A stretch of DNA of 64,000 nt, from NCBI RefSeq assembly GCF_016785185.1, contig NZ_JAEKDY010000005.1; one strand, given 5' to 3'. The DNA comes from Heyndrickxia sporothermodurans (GTDB taxonomy: Bacteria > Bacillota > Bacilli > Bacillales > Bacillaceae_C). Numbering within the stretch: position 1 is the first letter of the stretch; each line of letters opens with the position of its first letter. Below are positions 33,799-42,468 of this stretch, piece after piece. The notes under the pieces were generated by a model. It ran no database searches and was not told the origin of the DNA. It saw only the letters and a list, made by a program, of their open reading frames with translations. The position numbers and the translations under genes were made by a program.

Positions 33799-36158
33799 TG
33801 CTTTATTTCCTCCTCAAGCTTCTCAGAACAAGTCATTCTTTCATCAAACCATGATTTTAGGTCTTGATAGGATGAAAATAACAATTCATTTTCTAACTTA
33901 ATTTTTTCTAATTTTTCTTGGTAGGTTATCGACTCCAATAAATCCCTTTTTGAAGGAACATGATTGAGTGAAATAAGCCCATTCTCTATTGTAACAAAAT
34001 TTAATTCAAAAAACACCTTTGACATAAAATCAATTGTTTCTACCGACCAACCACGATGCGCAGCTAATTCTTCCCCAAACTTTTGTAGATTAAATGATCC
34101 TCGCTTTCTTAAAAAGGCATAAAACCATTTAAAATGCTCCCGAGTCGGAATCGTACTAAAAAAGTGGTTTTGTTTTTGGTAAAAATACGTATAAATGCGC
34201 GCTGGTTTACATTTTTTTATAAATGTTTCTAATATTTCTTTATTTGGTGGGAAATCAAGCAAGACGATGTTTCCGCCATTTATATCATCGTTCTTTATTT
34301 CGTTTAAATCCTTCAAGTGAATAATTTCACCATTTATTTCACCTTTAGGAATTTTATTAAGTGTTTCTTCATTAAAAACAATAAAGAAGCTATTTGTTTC
34401 TGGAATATCTTGTATCCATTTTTTCAATGGTTTGTTGCCTCGTACATCGAAAAGTTGCCACTCATCTATACATAAATCCTTTAAAAAGATTTGCGGTTTC
34501 CGATTATTATTCCATTCATTGATCGCCAATTCACCTATTACGGAAACGGTAGCTAACGGAGAAATATCGCGTGCATAATTGCCTAACCCAAATCCTACTC
34601 CATCCAATTCGATACCCGATTTTTCAAGTACTACTTTTAAATGGTTATGATCTGCACCAATTTGCCGAATTTGCTGAATTGACACATCCTTCACTAATAC
34701 TTTCGGCTTAGGGTTTGCCATTCCATATGGTTCAAGTAAGCGAAGTTGTTGGATCGATTCAAGATGAATATCTTCTAACGGAATAGTGGCATCGATTTCC
34801 GTTAAAGGAACAAAGTCCTCTTTCGTTAAAATATCTCGTGCTAACTCATTTAAACGTACACGTAAATCTGCAACATCATTTATATTCAACGTCATACCCG
34901 CTGCCATCGTATGTCCACCAAAATGGGGTAGAATATCCCGGCAGGTAGATAAATTTTTAAATAAATCAAATCCTGCAATACTGCGAGCAGAACCCTTCGC
35001 TAAATTTGTCGTTCGGTCATAACTTAAGACGATTGTTGGGCGATAATATTTATCAACTAATCGGGACGCGACAATCCCGATAACTCCTGCGTTCCAACCT
35101 TCTTTACCTATAACTAATACATAGCTATCTTTTAAATCAGAGTTATTTTCAACCATTTCCATTGCTTCATTCGTTATTTCATTGACGATAGCTTGGCGTT
35201 CTTTATTCATTTCATCAATTTCTTTTGCAATATTTAAAGCTGCCTGACGCTCATTACTCAAAAGTAATTCGACTGCAGGATCGGCACTATCCAATCTACC
35301 AGCCGCATTTAAGCGTGGACCGATGACAAATCCTATCGTTTCCTCATTTATATCTGATTGTTTTGTATTGGTAATTTCAAATAATGCATGTAAGCCCGGC
35401 CGCTCTGTTTGGGATATTTTTTTCAACCCCTGTTTAACGATCAATCGGTTTTCTCCTCGCAAAGGAACTAAATCAGCGATTGTCCCAATTGATGCTAAAT
35501 CTAACAAATGTTCCGGAACATGTCCATATAATGCGTGTGCAACTTTAAATGCTACGCCAACACCAGCAAGTTCTTTAAAAGGATAAATGCTTTCAGGATG
35601 ATTCGGATGAACGATCGCCAAGGCATCTGGCAAAATTGGACCTGGTTCATGATGATCCGTAATAATTAAGTCCATACCTAATTCTTTTGCGACGCCGGCC
35701 TCATGTATAGCTGCAATTCCGGTATCAACCGTAATAATTAGCTTGATTCCAATCGATGAAGCCCAGCGAAAAGCCTCTTCATTTGGGCCGTATCCTTCCG
35801 TAAATCGGTTTGGGATATAAAATTCAACATCTGCACCTAATTCACGCAACACGGTCATCATAACAGAAGTACTTGTCACACCATCGGCGTCATAATCGCC
35901 ATATACTAAAATTTGTTCGCCTTCATCAATTGCTTGGCGAATTCTCTTAACTGCTTTTTCCATACTATGAATGAGAAATGGGTCATGAAAAGCCTCCCCT
36001 TCACTAAATAAATAGAGACGGGCTTCTTCTAGTTCAGTAATTCCACGATTAACCAATAATGTGGCTACGAGCGGAGTGATGTTTAATTCTTTTACGAGAT
36101 GTTCTTTAGCATTTTCTTCTGTATTCCGTACAATCCAACGGGTTTTTGACTTTAACAT
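33789..36158 (-). CDS. recJ: Single-stranded-DNA-specific exonuclease RecJ
   Basis: 5'-3' ssDNA exonuclease of 789 residues used in recombination and repair. The DHH phosphoesterase core is intact: VYGDYDADGVTS, ITVDTGIAA, DLIITDHHEPG and ASIGTIADLVPL. DHHA1 motifs GPRLNAAGRLDSA, VIGIVASRLVDKYYRP and FGGHTMAAGM follow. The C-terminal OB-fold and a Firmicutes-specific tail of about 200 residues (from about 590) extend beyond the Escherichia coli enzyme. It overlaps apt by 10 bases. In Bacillus subtilis two small genes separate it from secDF; here the gap holds only a terminator. Confidence 0.95.
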   Translation of the reverse strand: MLKSKTRWIVRNTEENAKEHLVKELNITPLVATLLVNRGITELEEARLYLFSEGEAFHDPFLIHSMEKAVKRIRQAIDEGEQILVYGDYDADGVTSTSVMMTVLRELGADVEFYIPNRFTEGYGPNEEAFRWASSIGIKLIITVDTGIAAIHEAGVAKELGMDLIITDHHEPGPILPDALAIVHPNHPESIYPFKELAGVGVAFKVAHALYGHVPEHLLDLASIGTIADLVPLRGENRLIVKQGLKKISQTERPGLHALFEITNTKQSDINEETIGFVIGPRLNAAGRLDSADPAVELLLSNERQAALNIAKEIDEMNKERQAIVNEITNEAMEMVENNSDLKDSYVLVIGKEGWNAGVIGIVASRLVDKYYRPTIVLSYDRTTNLAKGSARSIAGFDLFKNLSTCRDILPHFGGHTMAAGMTLNINDVADLRVRLNELARDILTKEDFVPLTEIDATIPLEDIHLESIQQLRLLEPYGMANPKPKVLVKDVSIQQIRQIGADHNHLKVVLEKSGIELDGVGFGLGNYARDISPLATVSVIGELAINEWNNNRKPQIFLKDLCIDEWQLFDVRGNKPLKKWIQDIPETNSFFIVFNEETLNKIPKGEINGEIIHLKDLNEIKNDDINGGNIVLLDFPPNKEILETFIKKCKPARIYTYFYQKQNHFFSTIPTREHFKWFYAFLRKRGSFNLQKFGEELAAHRGWSVETIDFMSKVFFELNFVTIENGLISLNHVPSKRDLLESITYQEKLEKIKLENELLFSSYQDLKSWFDERMTCSEKLEEEIKQWT

Positions 36159-36270
36159 ATTTACACCCCTTTAACCTTTCCTATTATACAATTTACAAAA
36201 CATGCTGTCACTAATGATTGAAGCGGTTAACATTAGAAGTAACTTCCATCAATACTTCGTATAAACAACA

Positions 36271-36310
36271 AAAAAGCTATCTGACTTTGATTCATCAGAT
36301 AGCTTTTTTT
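36271..36310 (-). terminator. Terminator of secDF
   Basis: AAAAAGCTATCTGA and TCAGATAGCTTTTTTT arms around a 10-nt loop. It is six bases past the secDF stop and ahead of recJ. Confidence 0.9.
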
Positions 36311-36315
36311 ATTAA

Positions 36316-38577
36316 TTATACTTGAGGCTCATCAGACCATTTACGTTTTTCCTTTACTGTTTTGATAGGTCCTTTTTTCTTTAATTCACGCTTTTTAAAT
36401 ACGTACCAAAGCTGTGCTGCAATGAAAATCGAAGAATAACAACCCATAATCAAACCAACAAGTAAGGCAATCGAGAAGTTTCGAATCGACTCACTACCGA
36501 AAATAAATAGTGCCGCAGCCGTAATAACAACTGTTAATACAGTGTTAATTGAACGTGTCATTGTTTGGCGTAAACCAACATTTACAACTGCTGCAATATC
36601 TTCAGCCGTTTTAAAGCGGCCTTGAAATCTTGAATGATCCCGAATACGATCAAATGTAACGATCGTATCATTAATTGAGTAACCAATAATGGTCAAGATT
36701 GCGGCAATAAATGTTAAATCAACTTCAAGTCTTGTAATACTAAAGAATGTTACCATCAAAAATGCATCATGTAATAAGGCGATAACCGCCGCAACACCCA
36801 TCCGCCATTCAAACCGGAAAGCAACATAAATGATGATTCCGATTGCTGCAAGAATAAGAGAAATGAACGCATTTTTCGCAAGTTCCTTCCCAACTGTCGG
36901 AGAAACAGTACTTACATTCGTCGGACCATATTTTTTTGTAAAATAATCAGTAATATGCGCTACTTCTGCTTTATTAAAGGCACCTTTAAATCGCATAACA
37001 CCAATCTCATTTTTATTTCCTGACAATACTACATCTTCAGGAGTTAATTTTAATGTTTTCAAATCAGATTGTAGCTGTGATGGTGTTAAAGATTGTTTCG
37101 CAAGAACTTCTACACGGGTACCACTTGTATAATCAATACTTAAATTCAAGCGAAAAACCGATAATGCGATGATTCCTATAATAGTCAGCGCAATGGAAAA
37201 CACAAAAAATTTATTATGATGTTTAACAAAATCAAAGCGGTCAAAATGGGTTGAAAGCTTATGTGCATCCATATTTTCAGTTATATCATGGATATCCTTT
37301 TTATTTACACCAAACCAGCCCGGTCTTTTCTTAAAGATATTACTATTTACCCATAAACCTAATAATAGTCTAGTACCGTAAACGGCTGTAACAAAGCTTA
37401 GTAAAATACTTATAATTAAAAGGGTTGCAAAACCTTTTACAGAGCTTGACCCATAAACGAATAATATAACAGCAGCTAAAATCGTTGTAATATTCGCATC
37501 AAAAATCGTCATAAATGAGGATTTATTTCCTGCTGCAAAGGCAGCCTTAACCGATCGGCCGACTTTTAATTCCTCTTTCACCCGTTCATAGGTAATAATA
37601 TTCGCATCGACGGCCATACCGACCCCGAGGATTAAAGCGGCAATTCCTGGCAAGGTTAATACTCCGTGAATTAATTGAAATACAAGTAAAGTTAAATAAA
37701 TGTAAATTGCAAGTGTAACAACGGCGATTAAACCTGGGAAGCGATAATAAACTAACATAAATAAAAATACAATGGCTACACCGATAATCCCTGCATCAAT
37801 CGTTTTATTTAACGCATGCTCACCAAATTGGGCACCAACTGATGTCGAATACGTTTCTTTTAGTTTCACAGGAAGTGCACCTGCTTTTAATAATGAAGCA
37901 AGGTTTTGAGCTTCTTCTACCGTAAAGTTCCCTTCGATTGTGACCGTATCCGTATTAAATACTTGATTTACATTTGGATTTGAAAGGAATTTAGGATTTT
38001 TCTTCGTTACTTCTTTTTTATAAGAATCTTTCCCTTCTTCAAAATCAAGCCAAATAATTAATTGGTTATTTGGGGCCATATCCAATACTTTCTTCGTCAC
38101 ATCATGGAATGTTTTACGATCCTTTACTTGTAAAACTACATTCGGTTTCCCTGTTTCAGTATAGGATTGTTTCGCTTTCCCTTCTACTAAATCCGTTCCA
38201 TCCATCAATTTTTTATCATTTACATCACGGAAAGAAATATTAGCAGTTGTAGCTAATATATCGCGAGCTTCTTTTTGGTCTTTTACCCCAGCAAGCTGAA
38301 CACGAATCTGGTCTTTCCCTTCAATTTGGATACTCGGTTCATTTACGCCTAGTGCGTTAACACGTCTGTCCAATGCTTCGACGGTGTTTTTCAACACATC
38401 ACTAGTAATTTTTTGGCCTTTTTTGGCAGGCTCAACTTTATAAAGAACTTCAAAGCCGCCTTGTAAATCCAATCCGAGGTTAATATGTTTCAAAATCTTA
38501 TTAGTTGTTCCGCCCATTAATCCCGCAAATAGTAGGACAATTAAGAAAAAGGCGACGATACGACTTCTTTTTACCAT
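36316..38577 (-). CDS. secDF: Protein translocase subunit SecDF (fused)
   Basis: Twelve-helix RND-type membrane protein of 753 residues, the natural SecD-SecF fusion of Bacilli. It uses the proton gradient to help pull secreted proteins out. The SecD half has GLDLQGGFEVLYKV, the periplasmic P1 domain (residues about 35-250) and IAALILGVGMAVDANIITYERVKEE. The SecF half starts with DFVKHHNKFF and contains SIDYTSGTRVEV and IIGYSINDTIVTFDRIR. The ATG giving MVKRSRI follows GGGAGGATTTACAT. The frame runs 13 codons further upstream without a Shine-Dalgarno. Confidence 0.96.
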   Translation of the reverse strand: MVKRSRIVAFFLIVLLFAGLMGGTTNKILKHINLGLDLQGGFEVLYKVEPAKKGQKITSDVLKNTVEALDRRVNALGVNEPSIQIEGKDQIRVQLAGVKDQKEARDILATTANISFRDVNDKKLMDGTDLVEGKAKQSYTETGKPNVVLQVKDRKTFHDVTKKVLDMAPNNQLIIWLDFEEGKDSYKKEVTKKNPKFLSNPNVNQVFNTDTVTIEGNFTVEEAQNLASLLKAGALPVKLKETYSTSVGAQFGEHALNKTIDAGIIGVAIVFLFMLVYYRFPGLIAVVTLAIYIYLTLLVFQLIHGVLTLPGIAALILGVGMAVDANIITYERVKEELKVGRSVKAAFAAGNKSSFMTIFDANITTILAAVILFVYGSSSVKGFATLLIISILLSFVTAVYGTRLLLGLWVNSNIFKKRPGWFGVNKKDIHDITENMDAHKLSTHFDRFDFVKHHNKFFVFSIALTIIGIIALSVFRLNLSIDYTSGTRVEVLAKQSLTPSQLQSDLKTLKLTPEDVVLSGNKNEIGVMRFKGAFNKAEVAHITDYFTKKYGPTNVSTVSPTVGKELAKNAFISLILAAIGIIIYVAFRFEWRMGVAAVIALLHDAFLMVTFFSITRLEVDLTFIAAILTIIGYSINDTIVTFDRIRDHSRFQGRFKTAEDIAAVVNVGLRQTMTRSINTVLTVVITAAALFIFGSESIRNFSIALLVGLIMGCYSSIFIAAQLWYVFKKRELKKKGPIKTVKEKRKWSDEPQV

Positions 38578-38663
38578 TATGTAAATCCTCCCTAGCAAAT
38601 TAGAAAAGCACCACAACTTATATGTAGCTTGGCTAACAATTATAAAAATAAACAGTTATTAAC

Positions 38664-38692
38664 ATTATGAAGTAGAAAAAAAAATGTGTCAA
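38664..38692 (-). promoter_or_regulatory. Sigma-A promoter of secDF
   Basis: TTGACA (38687-38692) and CATAAT (38664-38669) with a 17-base spacer, leaving an untranslated leader of about 80 bases. Confidence 0.75.
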
Positions 38693-38723
38693 TTTTTCTT
38701 TTTATTTGTAGATATTTCGCAAA

Positions 38724-39035
38724 CTAATCATTTGGTTTCAATAATTCCTGAAGTTCATCCTCATTTAATTCGGCAAACCAGTTTGGTGATCGGTAAGCCT
38801 CAATTGCCGCAAAATTCATAAAATCTCCTGCTTTTAACGCGAGAATATCTGATACAAGCTCGTGAATATGAATCTCGCTTTTTCTTTTTTTCCATTTTTT
38901 CTTCGTTAAGTACTTCCACAATTCTTCCATTGTTACATGTTCATATCCCATTAAATCAAACTCATCTAATTTGCTTTTTAATGCTGGTTCTAACAAATTA
39001 AAATATTTATCGTATAATTGATCGACTTCCCGCAT
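38724..39035 (-). CDS. comN: Post-transcriptional regulator ComN (YrzD)
   Basis: Small cytosolic protein of 103 residues. In Bacillus subtilis ComN acts post-transcriptionally on comE mRNA and affects competence. Recognisable parts are YDKYFNLLEPALKSKLDEFDLMGYEHVTMEELWKYL-type helices and a C-terminal FMNFAAIEAYRSPNWF. The ATG chosen gives MREVDQ behind GAAGGGG at 8 bases. Longer in-frame starts would run into the divergent spoVB gene and add a poorly composed N-terminus. It is transcribed away from spoVB. Confidence 0.88.
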   Translation of the reverse strand: MREVDQLYDKYFNLLEPALKSKLDEFDLMGYEHVTMEELWKYLTKKKWKKRKSEIHIHELVSDILALKAGDFMNFAAIEAYRSPNWFAELNEDELQELLKPND

Positions 39036-39089
39036 CCCCTTTCGCCCCTTCAAAAAAAATGAACTTGTCATGCTTTGTCCACTATGTTG

Positions 39090-39111
39090 CATATACATTT
39101 TATTGTATATG
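39090..39111. promoter_or_regulatory. Palindrome in the comN-spoVB divergent region
   Basis: Perfect 8-bp arms CATATACA and TGTATATG around TTTTAT, midway between the divergent starts. It could be a regulator site or a symmetric promoter element. I could not assign sigma-E boxes for spoVB with confidence. Confidence 0.45.
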
Positions 39112-39145
39112 AAAATCCTGTATTTGAGAAGGTAGGTAAACATGG

Positions 39146-40690
39146 ATGTCAAAGTTTTTAAAAGGAACAATGATTTTATTAATTGCCGGACTTTTTACAA
39201 GGGTCTTAGGATTCATAAATCGAATGGTCATCGCACGCTCTATCGGAGGAGAAGGTGTAGGTCTTTATATGATGGCTTTTCCTACCTTAATGTTAGTTAT
39301 TACAATAACACAGCTAGGTCTTCCTGTAGCTATTTCGAAATGTATTGCAGAAGCAGCAGCTATTGGGGACAGACAAAAAATAAAAAAAATTCTTGCCGTT
39401 TCTTTAACGATTACCGTTTCCTTATCATTAATTTTTACACCTGGACTTATATTATCGGCGCCCTATTTAACGAAAACTTTATTTACAGACTCAAGAATTT
39501 ATTATCCATTAGTGGCAATCTCTCCGATCATACCAATCGTAGCGGTTTCAGCCGTTTTAAGAGGATATTTTCAAGGAATGCAAAATATGAAACCGTATGC
39601 TATATCACAAGTACTTGAACAATCTGTACGAATTATTTTAATCGCCGTCCTAACAACAGCATTTTTACAATACGGAATAGAATATGCGGCCGCAGGAGCT
39701 ATGATTGCTTCCATTGTTGGTGAACTCGCATCACTTGCCTATATGTTTACGATGTTCAAATTACGGAAGAAATTTAAAGTGCGAAAGAAGTTTTTTCAAG
39801 CAGTTAGCGCTGGAAAGGAAACCTTTTATGAACTAATGAGAGTTGCATTACCGACAACTGGTAGTCGTTTTATCGGAAATATTTCATGGTTTCTCGAGCC
39901 AATTGTTGTATCACATGCTCTTGCTATCGCTGGATTAACCGCGGCCCTTGCTACAAAAGAATATGGCGTTTTAACTGGTTTTGCATTGCCGTTACTTATG
40001 CTGCCATCCTTTGTTACGCATTCACTTTCTACCGCACTGGTTCCTGCTATAAGTGAAGCGACATCTCAACGAAATTTTTATTTAGTTGAGCATCGCCTTC
40101 AACAAGCACTTCGGTTTGCACTTCTTGCTGGGGGAATATCAGTCGTTATTTTATATCTTTTTGCAGAGCCAATCATGCAAATGATGTATGGATCTACAAA
40201 TGGGACAAATTTAGTTAAATTGATGGCACCATTTTTCATTTTTCAATATTATCAAGGCCCATTACAAGCGACTTTGCAAGCTTTAGATCTTGCAAGAGCA
40301 GCGATGATTAATAGTCTTCTCGGGGCTGTTGTAAAACTTGGATTAATTTTTGTCCTTGCCTCAAAACCTGACTTTGGAATTACCGGGGCAGCTTTAGGAA
40401 TAATGACCAGTACTTTATTAGTCACTTTACTGCATTTTGCTACAGTTATTAAAAAAATTCAATTCACCATTTATGTGCGTGAGTATTTTAAATTTATCGT
40501 TGGTACAGTCTCAACAGGATTAATTGTTTTTTGGTGGAAGGAACACTTTTTATTACACGGAAGTATATTTGTTAAATTGATTATCGGGATCATTTTAACT
40601 ACTATTATTTATCTAGTATTCATGCTTTGTACAAAGCTTATAAAAAGGGCTGACTTAGCTTATATTCCGATCATCAAAAGGTTTTTGTAG
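39146..40690 (+). CDS. spoVB: Stage V sporulation protein B, lipid II flippase-like
   Basis: Polytopic membrane protein of 514 residues in the MOP exporter superfamily with about 14 helices. SpoVB is needed for spore cortex synthesis, probably flipping lipid-linked precursor across the outer forespore membrane. It starts MSKFLKGTMILLIAGLFTRVLGFINR. Family segments include SRIYYPLVAISPIIPIVAVSAVLRGYFQGMQNMKP and GFALPLLMLPSFVTHSLSTALVPAISEA. The ATG follows GAGAAGGTAGG. A full repeat copy begins 10 bases after its stop. Confidence 0.93.
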   Translation: MSKFLKGTMILLIAGLFTRVLGFINRMVIARSIGGEGVGLYMMAFPTLMLVITITQLGLPVAISKCIAEAAAIGDRQKIKKILAVSLTITVSLSLIFTPGLILSAPYLTKTLFTDSRIYYPLVAISPIIPIVAVSAVLRGYFQGMQNMKPYAISQVLEQSVRIILIAVLTTAFLQYGIEYAAAGAMIASIVGELASLAYMFTMFKLRKKFKVRKKFFQAVSAGKETFYELMRVALPTTGSRFIGNISWFLEPIVVSHALAIAGLTAALATKEYGVLTGFALPLLMLPSFVTHSLSTALVPAISEATSQRNFYLVEHRLQQALRFALLAGGISVVILYLFAEPIMQMMYGSTNGTNLVKLMAPFFIFQYYQGPLQATLQALDLARAAMINSLLGAVVKLGLIFVLASKPDFGITGAALGIMTSTLLVTLLHFATVIKKIQFTIYVREYFKFIVGTVSTGLIVFWWKEHFLLHGSIFVKLIIGIILTTIIYLVFMLCTKLIKRADLAYIPIIKRFL

Positions 40691-40699
40691 ATAATAATT

Positions 40700-40835
40700 G
40701 GACCGTTCCTTTTCGCTGCAGGCACTTGCTTTCCTCGGGGAGGAAGTCGAGCCTCCTCGACGTTCCGTCTGTGGAGTCTCGACTTTTCCTCTATTTCCCG
40801 TAGGAGTCAAATGCCTTCCGCTCCAATCCACTCCG
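40700..40835. repeat. Dispersed hairpin repeat, copy C
   Basis: Third full copy. Outer arms AGGCACTTG (40720-40728) and CAAATGCCT (40808-40816) pair with one C/A mismatch on this strand, which is a G-U wobble on the opposite strand. Inner arms GGAGGAAGTCGAG and CTCGACTTTTCCTC pair with a 2-nt bulge, and CTCC/GGAG extends the stem. It fills the gap between convergent spoVB and yrbG, where it could also stop transcription. Confidence 0.85.
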
Positions 40836-40887
40836 AATTTCAAAATTAAAATTGGTTTACTTTTATAGTAAATATAATTTCCACCTC

Positions 40888-41544
40888 TTAATCATCTTTT
40901 AAATCAATAAAAAACTCACCATCTTGAAAGCTGCAAAATGAGATTTGGTGAATATCCTTATATCCTCTTTTCCTTAATTCACGACGTAACCATATTTCTG
41001 AAACATTTCGATTCGCCAAATTCTCTTTGGAAATTTCTCCATCTATAATAAGTGGTAATGTATATGTTATCTTCTGTTTCTTTTTATTATCCTTTTTAAT
41101 TACAGATAGTTCACCTGATGTTTCTAAAATTGCATACTCCACATCAGCAATGTTATTAATATCCTTTTGTCGTAATTGCATTAATAAATCATCAAAATTA
41201 TAACGTTGCTTTTTCATTGCCTTTTCATCAATTTTTCCCTTCCGAATAATAATTGATGGTGTCCCATCGATTAATTGACGGAATTTAGGAACCTTTAATG
41301 AAATAAGTGCAAACCCCACCTGAATTCCTAGTAATATGACCATTGGTTCGATCGTATGTGCAATCGGTTCCTTATGATTTTCAATTGCTACAGCTGCTAA
41401 TTCACCGATCATAATAAAAATAACGAGATCCAATACACTTAATTCCCCAATCTCACGCTTGCCCATAAATCTAAAAATAACCAATATGACAAGATATAAA
41501 ACAACGGTTTTCCAACCAATTGTAAAATAGTGATAAAAATCCAT
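40888..41544 (-). CDS. yrbG: DUF421 membrane protein YrbG
   Basis: Membrane protein of 218 residues in the YetF/YrbG (DUF421) family. Three N-terminal helices (about residues 8-90, including MGKREIGELSVLDLVIFIMIGELAA) carry the signature GKREIGELS. A cytosolic alpha/beta domain with two DUF421 subdomains follows (GTPSIIIRKGKIDEKAMKKQ, then AILETSGELSVIKK). Some paralogues are spore proteins affecting germination or stress resistance. The ATG used gives MDFYHYF behind AGGAGGATACTGG. The frame extends 9 codons upstream without support. Convergent with spoVB. Confidence 0.9.
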   Translation of the reverse strand: MDFYHYFTIGWKTVVLYLVILVIFRFMGKREIGELSVLDLVIFIMIGELAAVAIENHKEPIAHTIEPMVILLGIQVGFALISLKVPKFRQLIDGTPSIIIRKGKIDEKAMKKQRYNFDDLLMQLRQKDINNIADVEYAILETSGELSVIKKDNKKKQKITYTLPLIIDGEISKENLANRNVSEIWLRRELRKRGYKDIHQISFCSFQDGEFFIDLKDD

Positions 41545-41723
41545 ATCCAGTATCCTCCTATACACATTCACTCGCCATTAGTATGACCATTTTTCTTTTT
41601 AACATTTTGGAAAAGCTTGTTAGCGCTGATAAGACATTCTTTAAATAATTTATTCTAATTTTAAAACTTGTGAATATGCTTGTACTAAGGGACAGAACTA
41701 TTTTATGAAGGGAGAGACGAACA

Positions 41724-42113
41724 ATCGGAACAAAAAAATTAGGATCTAGTATTTTATACGGAATATTAACTATATTTGTTTTAATCACGATATCAAGCTT
41801 AATCTTGTCAACTATTTTGCGATATTCTGAAGTTCAAGAGAATTCCGTTAAATTATTAGTGACAATAATTTCGTTTATTGCATTATTTATTGGAGGATTT
41901 GTTTGCGGCGGCAAAGGACAACAAAAAGGGTGGATTTCAGGAAGCCTCACTGGAATTACTTATACATTAATAATCTTTCTTTTTCAATTTCTTGGGTATG
42001 GAAATATTTTTTCAGGAGAACAACTGATTTATCATATTTGTTATATTGTAACAGCGATGATGGGCGGGGTATTAGGAGTTAATATTATGAGTGATCATAC
42101 GAGGAAAGCATAA
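41724..42113 (+). CDS. yrzE: TIGR04086-type membrane protein YrzE, unusual start
   Basis: Four-helix membrane protein found widely in sporeformers; role unknown. Reading back from the stop, homologous sequence appears to begin GTKKLGSSILYGILTIF, well upstream of the first TTG at 41805. No ATG, GTG or TTG lies in that frame between the stop at 41706 and 41805. An ATC at 41724 sits about 9 bases after GAAGGGAG and gives 129 residues, the family size. Alternatively an ATG at 41705 would join this frame if the A7 run at 41732-41738 had one A fewer. It may be a rare start, a sequencing indel or slippage. It converges on yajC. Confidence 0.75.
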   Translation: MGTKKLGSSILYGILTIFVLITISSLILSTILRYSEVQENSVKLLVTIISFIALFIGGFVCGGKGQQKGWISGSLTGITYTLIIFLFQFLGYGNIFSGEQLIYHICYIVTAMMGGVLGVNIMSDHTRKA

Positions 42114-42123
42114 TCACTTTGAT

Positions 42124-42162
42124 AAGATAAAAGAGAAGTACGTCAAGTACTTCTCCTTATCT
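42124..42162. terminator. Bidirectional terminator between yrzE and yajC
   Basis: GAGAAGTAC and GTACTTCTC arms around GTCAA, extended by AAGATAA/TTATCTT, between convergent genes. Confidence 0.82.
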
Positions 42163-42166
42163 TTTA

Positions 42167-42451
42167 TTATTCAGCAGTTTGAGCAGTAGCAGCTGATTCC
42201 ACTACCTCTCTGATAGCTGAGCGGTCATACGTTAGACGACTGCCATCGCCGCATTTGATGACAATTTGTCTTTCGTCAATCGCATCAACAATGCCGTGTA
42301 AACCACCAATTGTAACTATTTTATCCCCTTTTGATAAATTGTTTTGCATCATTTGAACATTCTTTTGTCTTTTTTGATTTGGTCTAATGAGCAAAAAGTA
42401 AAATAGCACAAACATTAACAAAATGGGTAGTAATCCACCTAAACTTTGCAT
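42167..42451 (-). CDS. yajC: Preprotein translocase subunit YajC
   Basis: Small membrane protein of 94 residues that associates with SecDF. One N-terminal helix (LLPILLMFVLFYFLLIRPNQKRQK) is followed by the conserved NLSKGDKIVTIGGLHGIVDAI and a short beta domain. It is 17 bases downstream of tgt and likely co-transcribed with ruvA-ruvB-queA-tgt. The ATG follows GAAGGAGGGGG. Confidence 0.95.
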   Translation of the reverse strand: MQSLGGLLPILLMFVLFYFLLIRPNQKRQKNVQMMQNNLSKGDKIVTIGGLHGIVDAIDERQIVIKCGDGSRLTYDRSAIREVVESAATAQTAE

Positions 42452-42468
42452 TAATCCCCCTCCTTCCT

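Noticed and set aside
39142..39618. 158-codon plus-strand frame starting four bases before spoVB
   Set aside because: It runs in a second frame through spoVB with Tyr/Ser/Cys-rich low-quality composition. spoVB is clearly the real gene.
40655..40843. 62-codon minus-strand frame downstream of spoVB
   Set aside because: It reads across repeat copy C and the end of spoVB, with no start signal.
41558..41788. 76-codon minus-strand frame upstream of yrbG
   Set aside because: It is antisense to the yrzE 5' end, has no family features, and yrbG starts inside this strand with its own Shine-Dalgarno.
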